A stretch of DNA of 8,883 bases. Source: Nitrosomonas sp. Lineage in GTDB: Bacteria; Pseudomonadota; Gammaproteobacteria; Burkholderiales; Nitrosomonadaceae. The position numbers were made by a program, and so were the translations under genes. The notes beneath the pieces are model-generated. The model searched no databases. It was not told where the DNA came from and was given only the letters and a program-made list of their open reading frames with translations. Location of the stretch: the NCBI GenBank assembly GCA_021774205.1, contig JAJFJI010000347.1, forward strand, positions 1 through 8,883, given 5' to 3'. Positions 1 through 6,370 of this stretch are shown piece after piece. Each line of letters begins with the position of its first letter. The stretch's first letter is position 1.

Positions 1-873
1 GATGCACCATGTCCAGGCGGTGGCTGCTTCGATCACCGAGTATATCGTTGCGTATTGCGGTTCCAAACCAAGCGGCACCCAACCGCCTCTTGCCAATGCT
101 TCGCCTGTTGAAATGTCGGCGGTGAGGGTGAGGGTCAGTAGAGTGACCTTGGCCATAAAGAGAGCAATCGCTGTAGGCAATAGAACCCATGCGTTGCGTG
201 CAGCCCAGTCCAGTACGGCGTGATGTCGGGTGCCGATCATATAGCCGCCAGCAAAGAGAATGAGATAGTATGCAAATTGATACCCGTCTCCGGTAAGCGC
301 TGCCGCGTACGGTTTTACGGTGGCAACTGCTAGTGCTGAAGCACTGACCAAACCTACGATGAGTATGGCGGGCGAAAGGTTCAGGTTTTCCAGGCGTGTG
401 CGCAGCGCAAAGAGCGGCCAGCACAGCAGTGTGTAAAGCATGAGGCTGAAGAGAAACCAGAGATGTTGCGCCTGATGCGGTGCGGGGTGGGTCAGCCAAT
501 CCGACGAGAATGAAGTAAAGTCACGGGGATCGCCTGTCATTACGGCGATTGCATAACCGCCAAACACGTTGAGGACGAAAAACCCGAAGATCGCCGGAAC
601 CATAAGTCGCCCAATACGGCCTGCCATGAATTGCAGCCCGATTCCGCGACGTGTTAGGAAATATGTCCCAATCCCTGAAATTAGAAAAAGCGATGGCAGG
701 CGCCAGCTATGGCTCCAATAAATGAACAGTGTCATTCCGTCACCAGCCAACTGGTTGTTGACAAAGCGGTATATATCAACGCCCCAATCCACAAAGCCGA
801 CTGCTACGTGATGTGGTACCAGCAGTGCAAACAGCAAGACGCGCAACCAGTCCAGATCGTGACGACGATCCAT
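1..873 (-). CDS. Acyltransferase-3 family membrane protein, C-terminus cut by window edge
   Basis: The reverse strand reads open from ATG at 873 to the window edge, giving 291 residues with no stop. The start is supported by a GGAGG-like ribosome site about 6-10 nt upstream. The N-terminus (MDRRHDLDWLRVLLF, then HH at residues 21-22) matches the opening helix of the acyltransferase-3 family (PF01757, OpgC/OafA-like), with the conserved Asp-x-Leu-Arg pattern followed by a histidine in the membrane helix. Many hydrophobic segments follow, for example FLISGIGTYF near residue 65, VPAIFGFFVLNVFGGYAIAV near 95-110 and LWFLFSLMLYTLLCWPLF near 140-155. Family members are inner-membrane proteins that move acyl groups onto sugars, glucans or other carbohydrates; the substrate cannot be told here. 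No neighbour is co-directional. Family is confident, specific function unknown. Confidence 0.85.
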   Translation of the reverse strand, partial: MDRRHDLDWLRVLLFALLVPHHVAVGFVDWGVDIYRFVNNQLAGDGMTLFIYWSHSWRLPSLFLISGIGTYFLTRRGIGLQFMAGRIGRLMVPAIFGFFVLNVFGGYAIAVMTGDPRDFTSFSSDWLTHPAPHQAQHLWFLFSLMLYTLLCWPLFALRTRLENLNLSPAILIVGLVSASALAVATVKPYAAALTGDGYQFAYYLILFAGGYMIGTRHHAVLDWAARNAWVLLPTAIALFMAKVTLLTLTLTADISTGEALARGGWVPLGLEPQYATIYSVIEAATAWTWCI

Positions 874-1220
874 CAGGCCCTCCTTGTTGGATAGTATCTT
901 ATCTCAATCAATAGCATCTGTGACAGTCAAAAACAACTTAATAATAAGTTGTAGTGTTGACCAGTTACAAAATAATTGGATATAGATTGAAGATCAAATA
1001 AAATGCTGAGCTGTTTCCATCTTTCATCTAATAAAGATTCTATTGAGATGCAATTGTTTTATATATTATATAGTTATGTCTTTAAATGAAAAGACAATTA
1101 AAAAATAGGGAACTCTTATCATATTGTTAACTGTTCATGAAATGGATTAACAGCCAGTTCCGACTTCTATCCGAACGATTTTATCCGTATAAATGATCTT
1201 TGTTGTTAATTTGGCTGACT
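874..1220. other. Non-coding, AT-rich spacer
   Basis: No reading frame here is convincing. Apart from the palindrome at 933-952 and the hairpin starting at 1205 I see no RNA gene, repeat family or protein remnant. The stretch 1000-1140 is strongly AT-rich. Confidence 0.5.
933..952. promoter_or_regulatory. Palindrome upstream of the acyltransferase gene, candidate operator
   Basis: ACAACTTA and TAAGTTGT form a perfect 8-bp inverted repeat around a 4-nt centre (ATAA), about 60 nt upstream of the start at 873. On the minus strand a TTGACT hexamer (925-930) lies just inside it and could be a -35 element, but no good -10 is found at the right spacing. A regulator site is possible; this is inference from symmetry and position only. 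Confidence 0.3.
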
Positions 1221-1237
1221 GGTTCTGCCAAATTAAC
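1205..1237. repeat. 11-bp perfect inverted repeat overlapping the IS6-like left end
   Basis: GTTAATTTGGC (1205-1215) and GCCAAATTAAC (1227-1237) are exact reverse complements around an 11-nt loop. The right arm is part of the IS6-type terminal sequence. The left arm could therefore be a piece of a second, oppositely oriented IS end or a post-insertion rearrangement. No T-tract follows, so it is not a typical intrinsic terminator. Confidence 0.6.
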
Positions 1238-1378
1238 CATTTCTGAGCGACTAACGCGGAATAAAGAATTCAGTGGTTCCATACAAACACAAGCGCCAAC
1301 GATTTCCACCAGAATTCCTTCAGCACGCAATGTGGCTCTATCATCGATTTAACTTAGTCATCGTGATATCGAAGACTG
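1221..1378 (+). mobile_element. IS6-family element, decayed 5' end (copy 1)
   Basis: This begins with a terminal-repeat-like sequence (GGTTCTGCCAAATTAACC), followed by the short leader typical of IS6 elements (AACGCGGAATAAAGAATTCAG). The transposase N-terminus is read from 1282: YKHKRQRFPPEFLQHAMWLYHRFNL. HRDIEDC continues in another frame from 1359, so one base has been lost near 1355-1358. YKR-HRFPPEI--HAVWLYxRFxLSxRDIEDL is the known start of IS6 transposases. Nothing recognisable follows residue ~35, so about 85% of the element is gone. A second copy in the same orientation lies at 7220-7377. Confidence 0.8.
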
Positions 1379-1406
1379 TATCCCGTCAGCATAAGTGACA
1401 ATTACA

Positions 1407-1451
1407 GCTGAGCATCACATTGACCTAAAACATAAAAATACGATGCTCAGC
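1407..1451. repeat. 10-bp perfect inverted repeat, stem-loop
   Basis: GCTGAGCATC (1407-1416) and GATGCTCAGC (1442-1451) are exact reverse complements separated by 25 nt of AT-rich loop. It sits between the IS6 remnant and the tRNA remnant and may be the end of a small mobile element or a recombination scar. No T-tract supports a terminator. Confidence 0.6.
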
Positions 1452-1480
1452 ATGTGCCAGTGTAAGTCTAAGAAAAGTAT

Positions 1481-1531
1481 TGCTCCCTGAGCAGGACTCG
1501 AACCGAGAACCTAAAGATTAACAGATCCTAT
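1481..1531 (-). pseudogene. Decayed 3' half of tRNA-Asn(GTT)
   Basis: Read on the minus strand, the sequence runs from the 5' side of the anticodon stem (ATAGGA, with one extra base), through the anticodon loop CTGTTAATC with anticodon GTT (plus-strand 1520-1522), a TTTAGG variable region, the T-loop GGTTCGAGTCC, and an acceptor 3' strand ending TCAGGGAGCA. These parts match proteobacterial tRNA-Asn in order. The D-arm and 5' acceptor strand are missing, the T-stem 5' side (CTCGG) no longer pairs fully with CCTGC, and the final GCCA is reduced to GCA. It cannot be a functional tRNA. The 3' halves of tRNA genes are common attachment sites for integrating elements, so this may be an att scar. 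Confidence 0.7.
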
Positions 1532-1612
1532 TTAAAACTTTTTTTATTGATTTTATTACCGCCAATGCTCGCTATTTACAAAACAAGTGAAGTAACGTTG
1601 GTCAACAAAAGC

Positions 1613-1640
1613 TTGTTGTGGCGATGGTAACTGCTAAAAT
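1613..1640 (+). promoter_or_regulatory. Candidate sigma-70 promoter for the DUF4442 operon
   Basis: TTGTTG (1613-1618) and TAAAAT (1635-1640) are separated by 16 nt, and the -10 is preceded by TGC, giving an extended -10. Transcription would begin near 1647, leaving a leader of about 28 nt before the ATG at 1675. The -35 is also the right arm of a small inverted repeat (CAACAA-AAGC-TTGTTG, 1603-1618), which could be a regulator site. This is pattern-based only. Confidence 0.4.
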
Positions 1641-1674
1641 CTTGCGTCGAGCAATATTGTAAAGTGATGGCACG

Positions 1675-2151
1675 ATGCAAGCAGCTAGTGAAAATTTTAT
1701 AGTCAAATGGTGGAACAAATTGCAGCTTTTTCCTGCCGGAGATCGCCTGTTCAGTTTTGCGCTCGGTCACATTGCGCCCTATAGCGGCAGCATTTCCGCC
1801 AGAGTGGAAGCGCTCTCACCGGGTCACGCCAGGGTCTCGATTAAAGACCGTAGGAAAGTGCGTAACCACCTTAAATCGATCCATGCCATTGCCTTGATTA
1901 ACCTCGGTGAAATCGCAACCGGGCTCGCCGTGTTATCCACCATCCCGGATACCATGCGTGGCATCTTGCTCGGGATTGAAGCGGAATATGTTAAAAAAGC
2001 GCGCGGTAAACTCACAGCCACAGCCAAGTTCGGATTGTCGAGTGAAATAGACGATAATTCACCGGTGAAAGTCACCGCAGAATTAATTGACGAAGCGGGC
2101 GAAGTCGTTGCCCGTGTACACGCGACCTGGCTGCTGGGGTATAAAAAATAA
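1675..2151 (+). CDS. DUF4442 / PaaI-like hotdog-fold thioesterase-type protein
   Basis: The 158-residue product has the size and layout of DUF4442 hotdog proteins. Residues 1-35 form an N-terminal helix region (WWNKLQLFPAGDRLFSFALG), followed by a hotdog core. The core contains RNHLKSIHAIALINLGEIATGLAVL (about 63-87), where the H-A-x-A-x-x-x-L-G-E pattern lies on the long central helix and marks the usual catalytic or ligand-binding region. Strands ending in VVARVHATWLLGYKK close the fold. Relatives include acyl-CoA thioesterases and the C-terminal domain of YiiD-type proteins; the substrate is unknown. The start at 1675 follows only a weak purine-rich ribosome site. It is the first gene of an operon, with one base between its stop and the next start. 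An antisense frame over 1824-2075 is a shadow. Family is good, activity inferred. Confidence 0.85.
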   Translation: MQAASENFIVKWWNKLQLFPAGDRLFSFALGHIAPYSGSISARVEALSPGHARVSIKDRRKVRNHLKSIHAIALINLGEIATGLAVLSTIPDTMRGILLGIEAEYVKKARGKLTATAKFGLSSEIDDNSPVKVTAELIDEAGEVVARVHATWLLGYKK

Positions 2152-2152
2152 G

Positions 2153-3157
2153 ATGAATAAACCGCTTCTACCTGCCGCCGCCCAGCAATTTGTCGAATTG
2201 CTGGGTATCGATTATCCCGTTATCGGCGGGCCAATGTATCCTTGTAGCAACCCAGAACTGGTCGCCGCAGTGTCTGCTGCGGGCGGTCTGGGAATATTGC
2301 AGCCGATTTCGTTAACCTATGTTTACGGCCACGATTTCAGGGAAGGAATTCGCATGATTCGTGAACTAACCGACCGCCCAATCGGCATGAATGCGTTAAT
2401 CGAAAAGTCATCGAAAAAATATCAGGAGCGTATGTCCGAGTGGATTGATATCGCATTGGAAGAGGGCGTGCGGTTCTTTGTCACCTCTTTAGGTAAACCC
2501 GGCTGGGTGGCGGAACGCGTGCACGCCTTCGGGGGTTTGGTTTACCATGATGTCACCGAAATGAAATGGGCCAAGATCGGCCTCGACAATGGTGCCGATG
2601 GCTTGATTTGCGTCAATAACCGCGCTGGTGGTCACGCCGGGACAAAATCAGTGCAGATACTTTATGACGAACTTCAATCACTCGATGTGCCATTAGTCTG
2701 CGCCGGTGGTGTCGGTGATTCAAATGGTATGCAGCAGGCGCTCGATATTGGTTATTCGGCCTGCCAATTGGGCACCCGGTTTATCGCCAGCAAAGAATGT
2801 CAGGCTAGTGAAGTTTATAAGCAGGCTATACTCATTGCAAAAGAATCCGACATTGTACTCTCGGAGCGAATTACCGGCGTGCCGGTTGCGGTCATCAACA
2901 CCGACTATATCAAGCGCAGTGGCTTGCAGTCTGGTTGGCTGGCGCGCTGGATGCTTTCGGGTAACAAAACCAAACATTGGATGCGCACTATCTATGCCTT
3001 AAAGTCGATTTGGCAATTGAAAAAATCATTGCTCGATGAAACCGGTGAACGCGATTACTGGCAGGCCGGCAAGAGTGTTGCCGGAATAGACTCAATCGAG
3101 AGCTGCGACGCAATCATCCACAACTTAATGCAACACTTTGAGTCTGAAACGAAATGA
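2153..3157 (+). CDS. Nitronate monooxygenase family protein (NMO / 2-nitropropane dioxygenase-like)
   Basis: The 334-residue protein starts at ATG 2153, one base after the preceding stop. An in-frame ATG at 2087 lies inside the upstream gene and gives a non-homologous extension, so it is rejected. It shows the FMN-binding TIM-barrel pattern of NMO family PF03060: YPVIGGPM at 21-28, AAGGLGIL at 42-49, NRAGGHAG at 156-163 with His161 in the position of the catalytic base, CAGGVGD at 183-189 and CQLGTRF at 204-210 for phosphate/FMN contact. NMOs oxidise alkyl nitronates such as propionate-3-nitronate using FMN and oxygen. However, the family also includes enoyl reductases and lyase-related enzymes, so substrate is uncertain. 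It is cytoplasmic. The last four bases overlap the next gene (ATGA), indicating translational coupling. Confidence 0.88.
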   Translation: MNKPLLPAAAQQFVELLGIDYPVIGGPMYPCSNPELVAAVSAAGGLGILQPISLTYVYGHDFREGIRMIRELTDRPIGMNALIEKSSKKYQERMSEWIDIALEEGVRFFVTSLGKPGWVAERVHAFGGLVYHDVTEMKWAKIGLDNGADGLICVNNRAGGHAGTKSVQILYDELQSLDVPLVCAGGVGDSNGMQQALDIGYSACQLGTRFIASKECQASEVYKQAILIAKESDIVLSERITGVPVAVINTDYIKRSGLQSGWLARWMLSGNKTKHWMRTIYALKSIWQLKKSLLDETGERDYWQAGKSVAGIDSIESCDAIIHNLMQHFESETK

Positions 3158-3765
3158 GTAAGAAGCTAATTTACGTGCACGATCCGATGTGTAGCTGGTG
3201 CTTTGGTTTCTCGACGGTTTACCAACAATTCACGGAGCAACTGCCCGAGAATATCGAGCTTATCCGCTTACTCGGTGGCCTTGCGCCAGATGCGGATGAA
3301 ATCATGCCTGAATCAACCCGGCAAATGGTGCAACAAAACTGGCAACGTATCGAACAGCTCATTCCCGGTGTCGAATTTAATTATGATTTCTGGACAAAGT
3401 GCCAACCTCGCCGGGCGACTTATCCAGCTTGCCGCGCAGTCATAGCCGCCAGAGAGCAGGGCGATGAATTCGATGTTTCGATGACTCGGCAAATTCAACA
3501 AGCTTATTATCGGCAAGCCCGAAACCCCTCTGACAATGAAACCCTGATTGAACTGGCTGGAGAGATAGGCCTGGATCAAGGCAGATTTTCAGCGCAACTG
3601 GTTGCCGATAAAACGCAACAACGATTACTCGACGAGATAGCGATGGCTCGCTCTATCGGTATTAGTGGATTTCCAAGTTTAGTTTTGCAAAACGACGGTA
3701 AGCTTGAATCCGTGTTGGTTAAATATACCGATGTTGATGCTATGCTTAGGCAGGTTAAAGATTGA
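3154..3765 (+). CDS. DsbA-family thiol oxidoreductase (FrnE-like, cytoplasmic)
   Basis: The 203-residue product begins with a thioredoxin-fold strand and the active site HDPMCSWCFGF, giving a C-S-W-C redox pair at residues 13 and 16. The cis-proline loop GISGFP is at 169-174 and a helical insert lies between, the order expected for DsbA/FrnE-type proteins. There is no signal peptide or lipobox, so it is probably cytoplasmic, unlike periplasmic DsbA. FrnE-like proteins act as disulfide isomerases or oxidoreductases and some relatives are 2-hydroxychromene-2-carboxylate isomerases, but the CxxC favours redox chemistry. The ATG overlaps the NMO stop codon by 4 nt, so it is co-translated with it. 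It is the last gene of the operon; no clear intrinsic terminator follows. The chromate transporter downstream could share an oxidative-stress theme, but it has its own spacer of about 208 nt. Confidence 0.85.
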   Translation: MSKKLIYVHDPMCSWCFGFSTVYQQFTEQLPENIELIRLLGGLAPDADEIMPESTRQMVQQNWQRIEQLIPGVEFNYDFWTKCQPRRATYPACRAVIAAREQGDEFDVSMTRQIQQAYYRQARNPSDNETLIELAGEIGLDQGRFSAQLVADKTQQRLLDEIAMARSIGISGFPSLVLQNDGKLESVLVKYTDVDAMLRQVKD

Positions 3766-3830
3766 AACTTCAAAGAGGCAAATTATCCAACTCAGGGCGA
3801 CTGAATATTTAGGTATGTGACTTTTATCGT

Positions 3831-3847
3831 TATATATCAGATATATA
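3831..3847. promoter_or_regulatory. AT palindrome in the spacer before the chromate transporter
   Basis: TATATATC and GATATATA flank a single central A, a perfect 8-bp dyad about 127 nt upstream of the chrA start. It could be a regulator site, but AT-only symmetry arises easily by chance in AT-rich DNA. Confidence 0.25.
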
Positions 3848-3886
3848 GTAATTCTAATGTAACAATCTATTAGAAACAGGCAATCC

Positions 3887-3921
3887 TATAATATTGTTAG
3901 TGAGGATTCATTCCTCATTAA
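3887..3921 (+). promoter_or_regulatory. Candidate chrA promoter (-10) with overlapping palindromic operator
   Basis: A perfect TATAAT lies at 3887-3892; no good -35 sits 16-18 nt upstream. Transcription would start near 3899, inside an inverted repeat TTAGTGAGGA / TCCTCATTAA (3897-3906 and 3912-3921, loop TTCAT, one G-T pair). A dyad over the start site is the usual place for a repressor site, and could equally be a short 5' UTR hairpin. It ends 52 nt before the chrA start. Confidence 0.35.
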
Positions 3922-3973
3922 CATACTGGTGGCACTTAAAAGCAAAAACACACACTATTGGGGTTGTAATTAA

Positions 3974-5323
3974 ATGACAAAGATTGCGGATGAAGTAGCC
4001 GTGCGGCCGGAACCAGTATCTTTCTTGGATGCGTTTCTGTATTGGCTGAAACTTGGATTTATCAGTTTTGGTGGGCCAGCTGGTCAAATTAGTATGATGC
4101 ACCAGGAATTGGTCGAGAAACGGAGATGGATTTCTGAGCATCGTTTCTTACATGCGCTCAATTACACAATGGTTTTGCCAGGGCCTGAAGCACAACAATT
4201 AGCTACCTATATCGGTTGGTTGATGCATGGCACATGGGGTGGTGTAGCTGCGGGTGTTCTGTTTGTTCTGCCATCGTTTTTCATCCTTATCGCGCTGACC
4301 TGGATCTATCTGGTCTATGGTAATGTGCCAGCGGTAGCGGGTGTATTGTACGGGATCAAGCCAGCCGTAACGGCAATCGTAGTTTTTGCGGCCTATCGTA
4401 TCGGCTCAAAGGCTTTAACAAATAACGTACTTCGTATTATGGCCGTGTTGGCTTTCTTGGCAATTTTCATCTTTGATGTCCCATTTCCGTATATTGTGCT
4501 AATGGCAGGGATCATTGGTTATGCGGGTTCACATTTTTTACCTGAAAAATTTAGGGTAGGTGGTCATCATTCAGCTTTAGGTAAATCTTTTGGTCCTGCT
4601 CTGATTGATGATGACACGCCTATACCTGAATACGCTAAATTCAAATGGGTTAGATTTCTTTCGTTCTCCTTGATAGGCATTACCGTCTGGGGGGCTGTGA
4701 TGGTTATGCTTTCGATAACGTATGGCTGGGAGGGTACGCTTACTCAAATGGGTTGGTTCTTCACCAAGGCTGCTTTTGTTACTTTTGGTGGTGCCTATGC
4801 AGTCTTGCCCTATGTCTATCAGGGAGGCGTAGAAAACTATGCATGGCTGAGCGGTACACAGATGATTGATGGCCTTGCGTTGGGCGAAACAACCCCAGGC
4901 CCATTGATCATGGTTGTTGCATTCGTTGGCTTTGTTGGGGGTTGGACGAAAGAAATATTTGGCCCCGAGATGCTGTTATTGGCCGGTGCCGCAGGTGCTG
5001 GTATTGCAACACTTTTTACTTTTTTGCCTTCCTTCCTGTTTATCTTGCTAGGTGGACCAGCGGTTGAGGCAACGAGGCATAATGTTAGGTTCACAGCACC
5101 TTTAATAGGCATCACTGCTGCTGTGGTTGGTGTCATTCTCAATCTGGCGGTCTTTTTCGCGTACCATGTGCTTTGGCCTCAAGGATTTGGATCAACATTT
5201 GAATGGTTTTCCCTTTTAATAGGTGCCGGTACTTTTGTCGCCCTTTTTCGATATAAAGTTGGTATTGTTCCAGTAATTGCAGCATGTGCTGTTGTTGGCC
5301 TGAGTTACTCCCTGCTTTTGTAG
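3974..5323 (+). CDS. chrA: Chromate transporter, two-domain (long-chain CHR family)
   Basis: The 449-residue integral membrane protein contains two CHR domains, the long form of the family. The first has SFGGPAGQI at residues 31-39 and the conserved LPGPEAQQLA at 68-77. The second repeats the pattern with TFGGAYAVLPY at 270-280 and GETTPGPLI at 304-312. About ten to twelve hydrophobic segments are visible (for example 88-116, 124-142, 154-182, 227-249, 333-360, 373-400, 412-425, 431-449). The linker near 190-225 is hydrophilic. Members with this layout export chromate, or more loosely sulfate-like oxyanions, across the inner membrane; some relatives have no proven chromate role. The ribosome site is weak (GGGG about 11 nt upstream). 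No chrB, chrC or chrF gene is nearby. An antisense frame over 4837-5142 is a shadow. Confidence 0.93.
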   Translation: MTKIADEVAVRPEPVSFLDAFLYWLKLGFISFGGPAGQISMMHQELVEKRRWISEHRFLHALNYTMVLPGPEAQQLATYIGWLMHGTWGGVAAGVLFVLPSFFILIALTWIYLVYGNVPAVAGVLYGIKPAVTAIVVFAAYRIGSKALTNNVLRIMAVLAFLAIFIFDVPFPYIVLMAGIIGYAGSHFLPEKFRVGGHHSALGKSFGPALIDDDTPIPEYAKFKWVRFLSFSLIGITVWGAVMVMLSITYGWEGTLTQMGWFFTKAAFVTFGGAYAVLPYVYQGGVENYAWLSGTQMIDGLALGETTPGPLIMVVAFVGFVGGWTKEIFGPEMLLLAGAAGAGIATLFTFLPSFLFILLGGPAVEATRHNVRFTAPLIGITAAVVGVILNLAVFFAYHVLWPQGFGSTFEWFSLLIGAGTFVALFRYKVGIVPVIAACAVVGLSYSLLL

Positions 5324-5511
5324 GGACAATTAAAAGTTCTAATCGGGTAGCCTGAGGATCTCTAATCCACAGCTCCTGCAACCCTAAATAGCTTGATTCG
5401 TCATACACCACATTTGACAATAGCGCCTGAACGTGTTTTTGCATAGTTTGGTTAGCAAACTGCCCATTTACGCACTCAAATTAAATCAAACAGTTATATA
5501 CTTTCGATAAA
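5324..5511 (-). other. Spacer with a possible minus-strand gene remnant
   Basis: On the minus strand, a short frame reads protein-like from about 5480 (FECVNGQFANQT) through 5444 (MQKHVQALLSNVVYDE) to LWIRDPQATRLELL near 5330. It then continues antisense through the end of chrA to 5139, where it is clearly shadow. Composition looks like real protein, and there is an in-frame stop just upstream, so it may be the surviving tail of a lost gene. I do not recognise the family. A 6-bp inverted repeat AGTTTG-GTTAG-CAAACT (5445-5461) lies in it but has no T-tract, so it is not called a terminator. Confidence 0.3.
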
Positions 5512-6240
5512 TTATGCGGCTGACTGCAAATCATCAAAGCAATATTGCCCGTTATTCGTTGCTAGCCTCCATATATTTTCATCAACAGAATGAACCTTTT
5601 TAAGCACGTCAACTAAATTACCGAAGAATGGTTTGCGTGGGCCATGATAATCTACTATTGGACCAGCTTCAGTGAGATCAAAACCATAGTTACGCATGTG
5701 TCTATTCAGTCCTGGTGTCATGCCGGATATCCAGTATCGTACATTATTTTTTGCACTCATATGAATAAGGCCAGCACATAACGCCAAACTGATATGCGGG
5801 AAGCATTCATAGTTACGGCCTGAGAATTCACGTAACGCCGTGAACCGTGAAACCTCGGCCACTTCATTCCTTGGTAAGGAAATAAAATTGACATCATTGC
5901 CTTCTATCTTCATATGCTTTTCAACTGGCAATGGGCGCCCAAGCGTGGATGCATTTTGCAGAACTAGTCTGGCCGTTGCTATGTATTTTCCTGTTGGGGT
6001 GTGCTTAATAAGAACGCTAACTGATCTATCATCATCCTCATCCCTTTCCATTTCACCGGGATGCATGTATTTATCTGCAAGTGAATGCTCAACACACATC
6101 ACTTGATAGCGCAAGCTTAAAGACTCTCTGATCAATTCTGGCGTATTAACGTTAACGATTTCAAAGTGTTTTGGAAATTCAGTATATATATTTTTCACTG
6201 CAGTTTCACGCTTCTGATTTTGTGGCAATATTAATTGCAT
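5512..6240 (-). CDS. PEP-CTERM/exosortase system-associated acyltransferase
   Basis: The 242-residue product resembles the exosortase-associated acyltransferase family (TIGR03694), a GNAT-fold group related to LuxI-type autoinducer synthases and FeeM-like N-acyl amino acid synthases. Visible marks are ESLSLRYQVMCVEH at 39-52 (LuxI-like Arg44), the acidic run ERDEDDDRS at 65-73, GKYIATARLVL at 84-94, AEVSRFTALREF at 128-139, and MRNYGFDLTEAGPIVDYHGPRKPFF at 182-206. Length is normal for the family. The start at 6240 has GAGG about 8 nt upstream. The family is known from genomes with exosortase and PEP-CTERM surface proteins; its substrate is not established, acyl transfer to an amino acid or similar amine being inferred from relatives. 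It is unusual that no exosortase, PEP-CTERM protein or EPS gene accompanies it here. Confidence 0.82.
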   Translation of the reverse strand: MQLILPQNQKRETAVKNIYTEFPKHFEIVNVNTPELIRESLSLRYQVMCVEHSLADKYMHPGEMERDEDDDRSVSVLIKHTPTGKYIATARLVLQNASTLGRPLPVEKHMKIEGNDVNFISLPRNEVAEVSRFTALREFSGRNYECFPHISLALCAGLIHMSAKNNVRYWISGMTPGLNRHMRNYGFDLTEAGPIVDYHGPRKPFFGNLVDVLKKVHSVDENIWRLATNNGQYCFDDLQSAA

Positions 6241-6299
6241 ACTTTACCTCACTGAAAATTGTTAATGGAATGCCTGCACCCAGAAGTAACTTTTTTTGG

Positions 6300-6326
6300 A
6301 GGTTTGCTTTAAACAGAGCAAAACCT
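6300..6326. promoter_or_regulatory. Inverted repeat upstream of the exosortase-type acyltransferase
   Basis: AGGTTTGCT (6300-6308) and AGCAAAACCT (6317-6326, one extra A) form a near-perfect dyad around an 8-nt loop, 60-86 nt upstream of the start at 6240. It lies between the gene and its upstream minus-strand neighbour. On the minus strand it is followed by an A-tract, not a T-tract, so a terminator is unlikely; an operator or leader hairpin fits better. Some LuxR-type sites look superficially like this, but no match is claimed. Confidence 0.35.
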
Positions 6327-6370
6327 ATTAAAATTATCCTAGGCTCATATCTACTACGCACCTTGGTAAT

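Noticed and set aside
2..223. Plus-strand 73-residue frame at the left edge
   Set aside because: It is antisense to the confidently read acyltransferase-3 gene and has no protein features.
1481..1531. Functional tRNA-Asn
   Set aside because: The D-arm and 5' acceptor strand are absent and the T-stem is mismatched.
2087..2152. Upstream in-frame ATG extending nitronate monooxygenase by 22 residues
   Set aside because: It lies wholly inside the DUF4442 gene and the extension has no family resemblance; the start at 2153 gives a normal NMO N-terminus.
3930..3945. Possible sigma-54 promoter (TGGCAC...GC) upstream of chrA
   Set aside because: GG and GC are separated by 9 nt, not the required 10, and the TTGC part is absent.
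5139..5330. Antisense part of the minus-strand frame over the chrA 3' end
   Set aside because: chrA is intact through its stop at 5323 with family-typical C-terminus; the antisense reading is a shadow.
6300..6326. Intrinsic terminator for the coiled-coil gene
   Set aside because: The dyad is followed on the minus strand by an A-tract rather than a T-tract, so it does not fit a rho-independent terminator.
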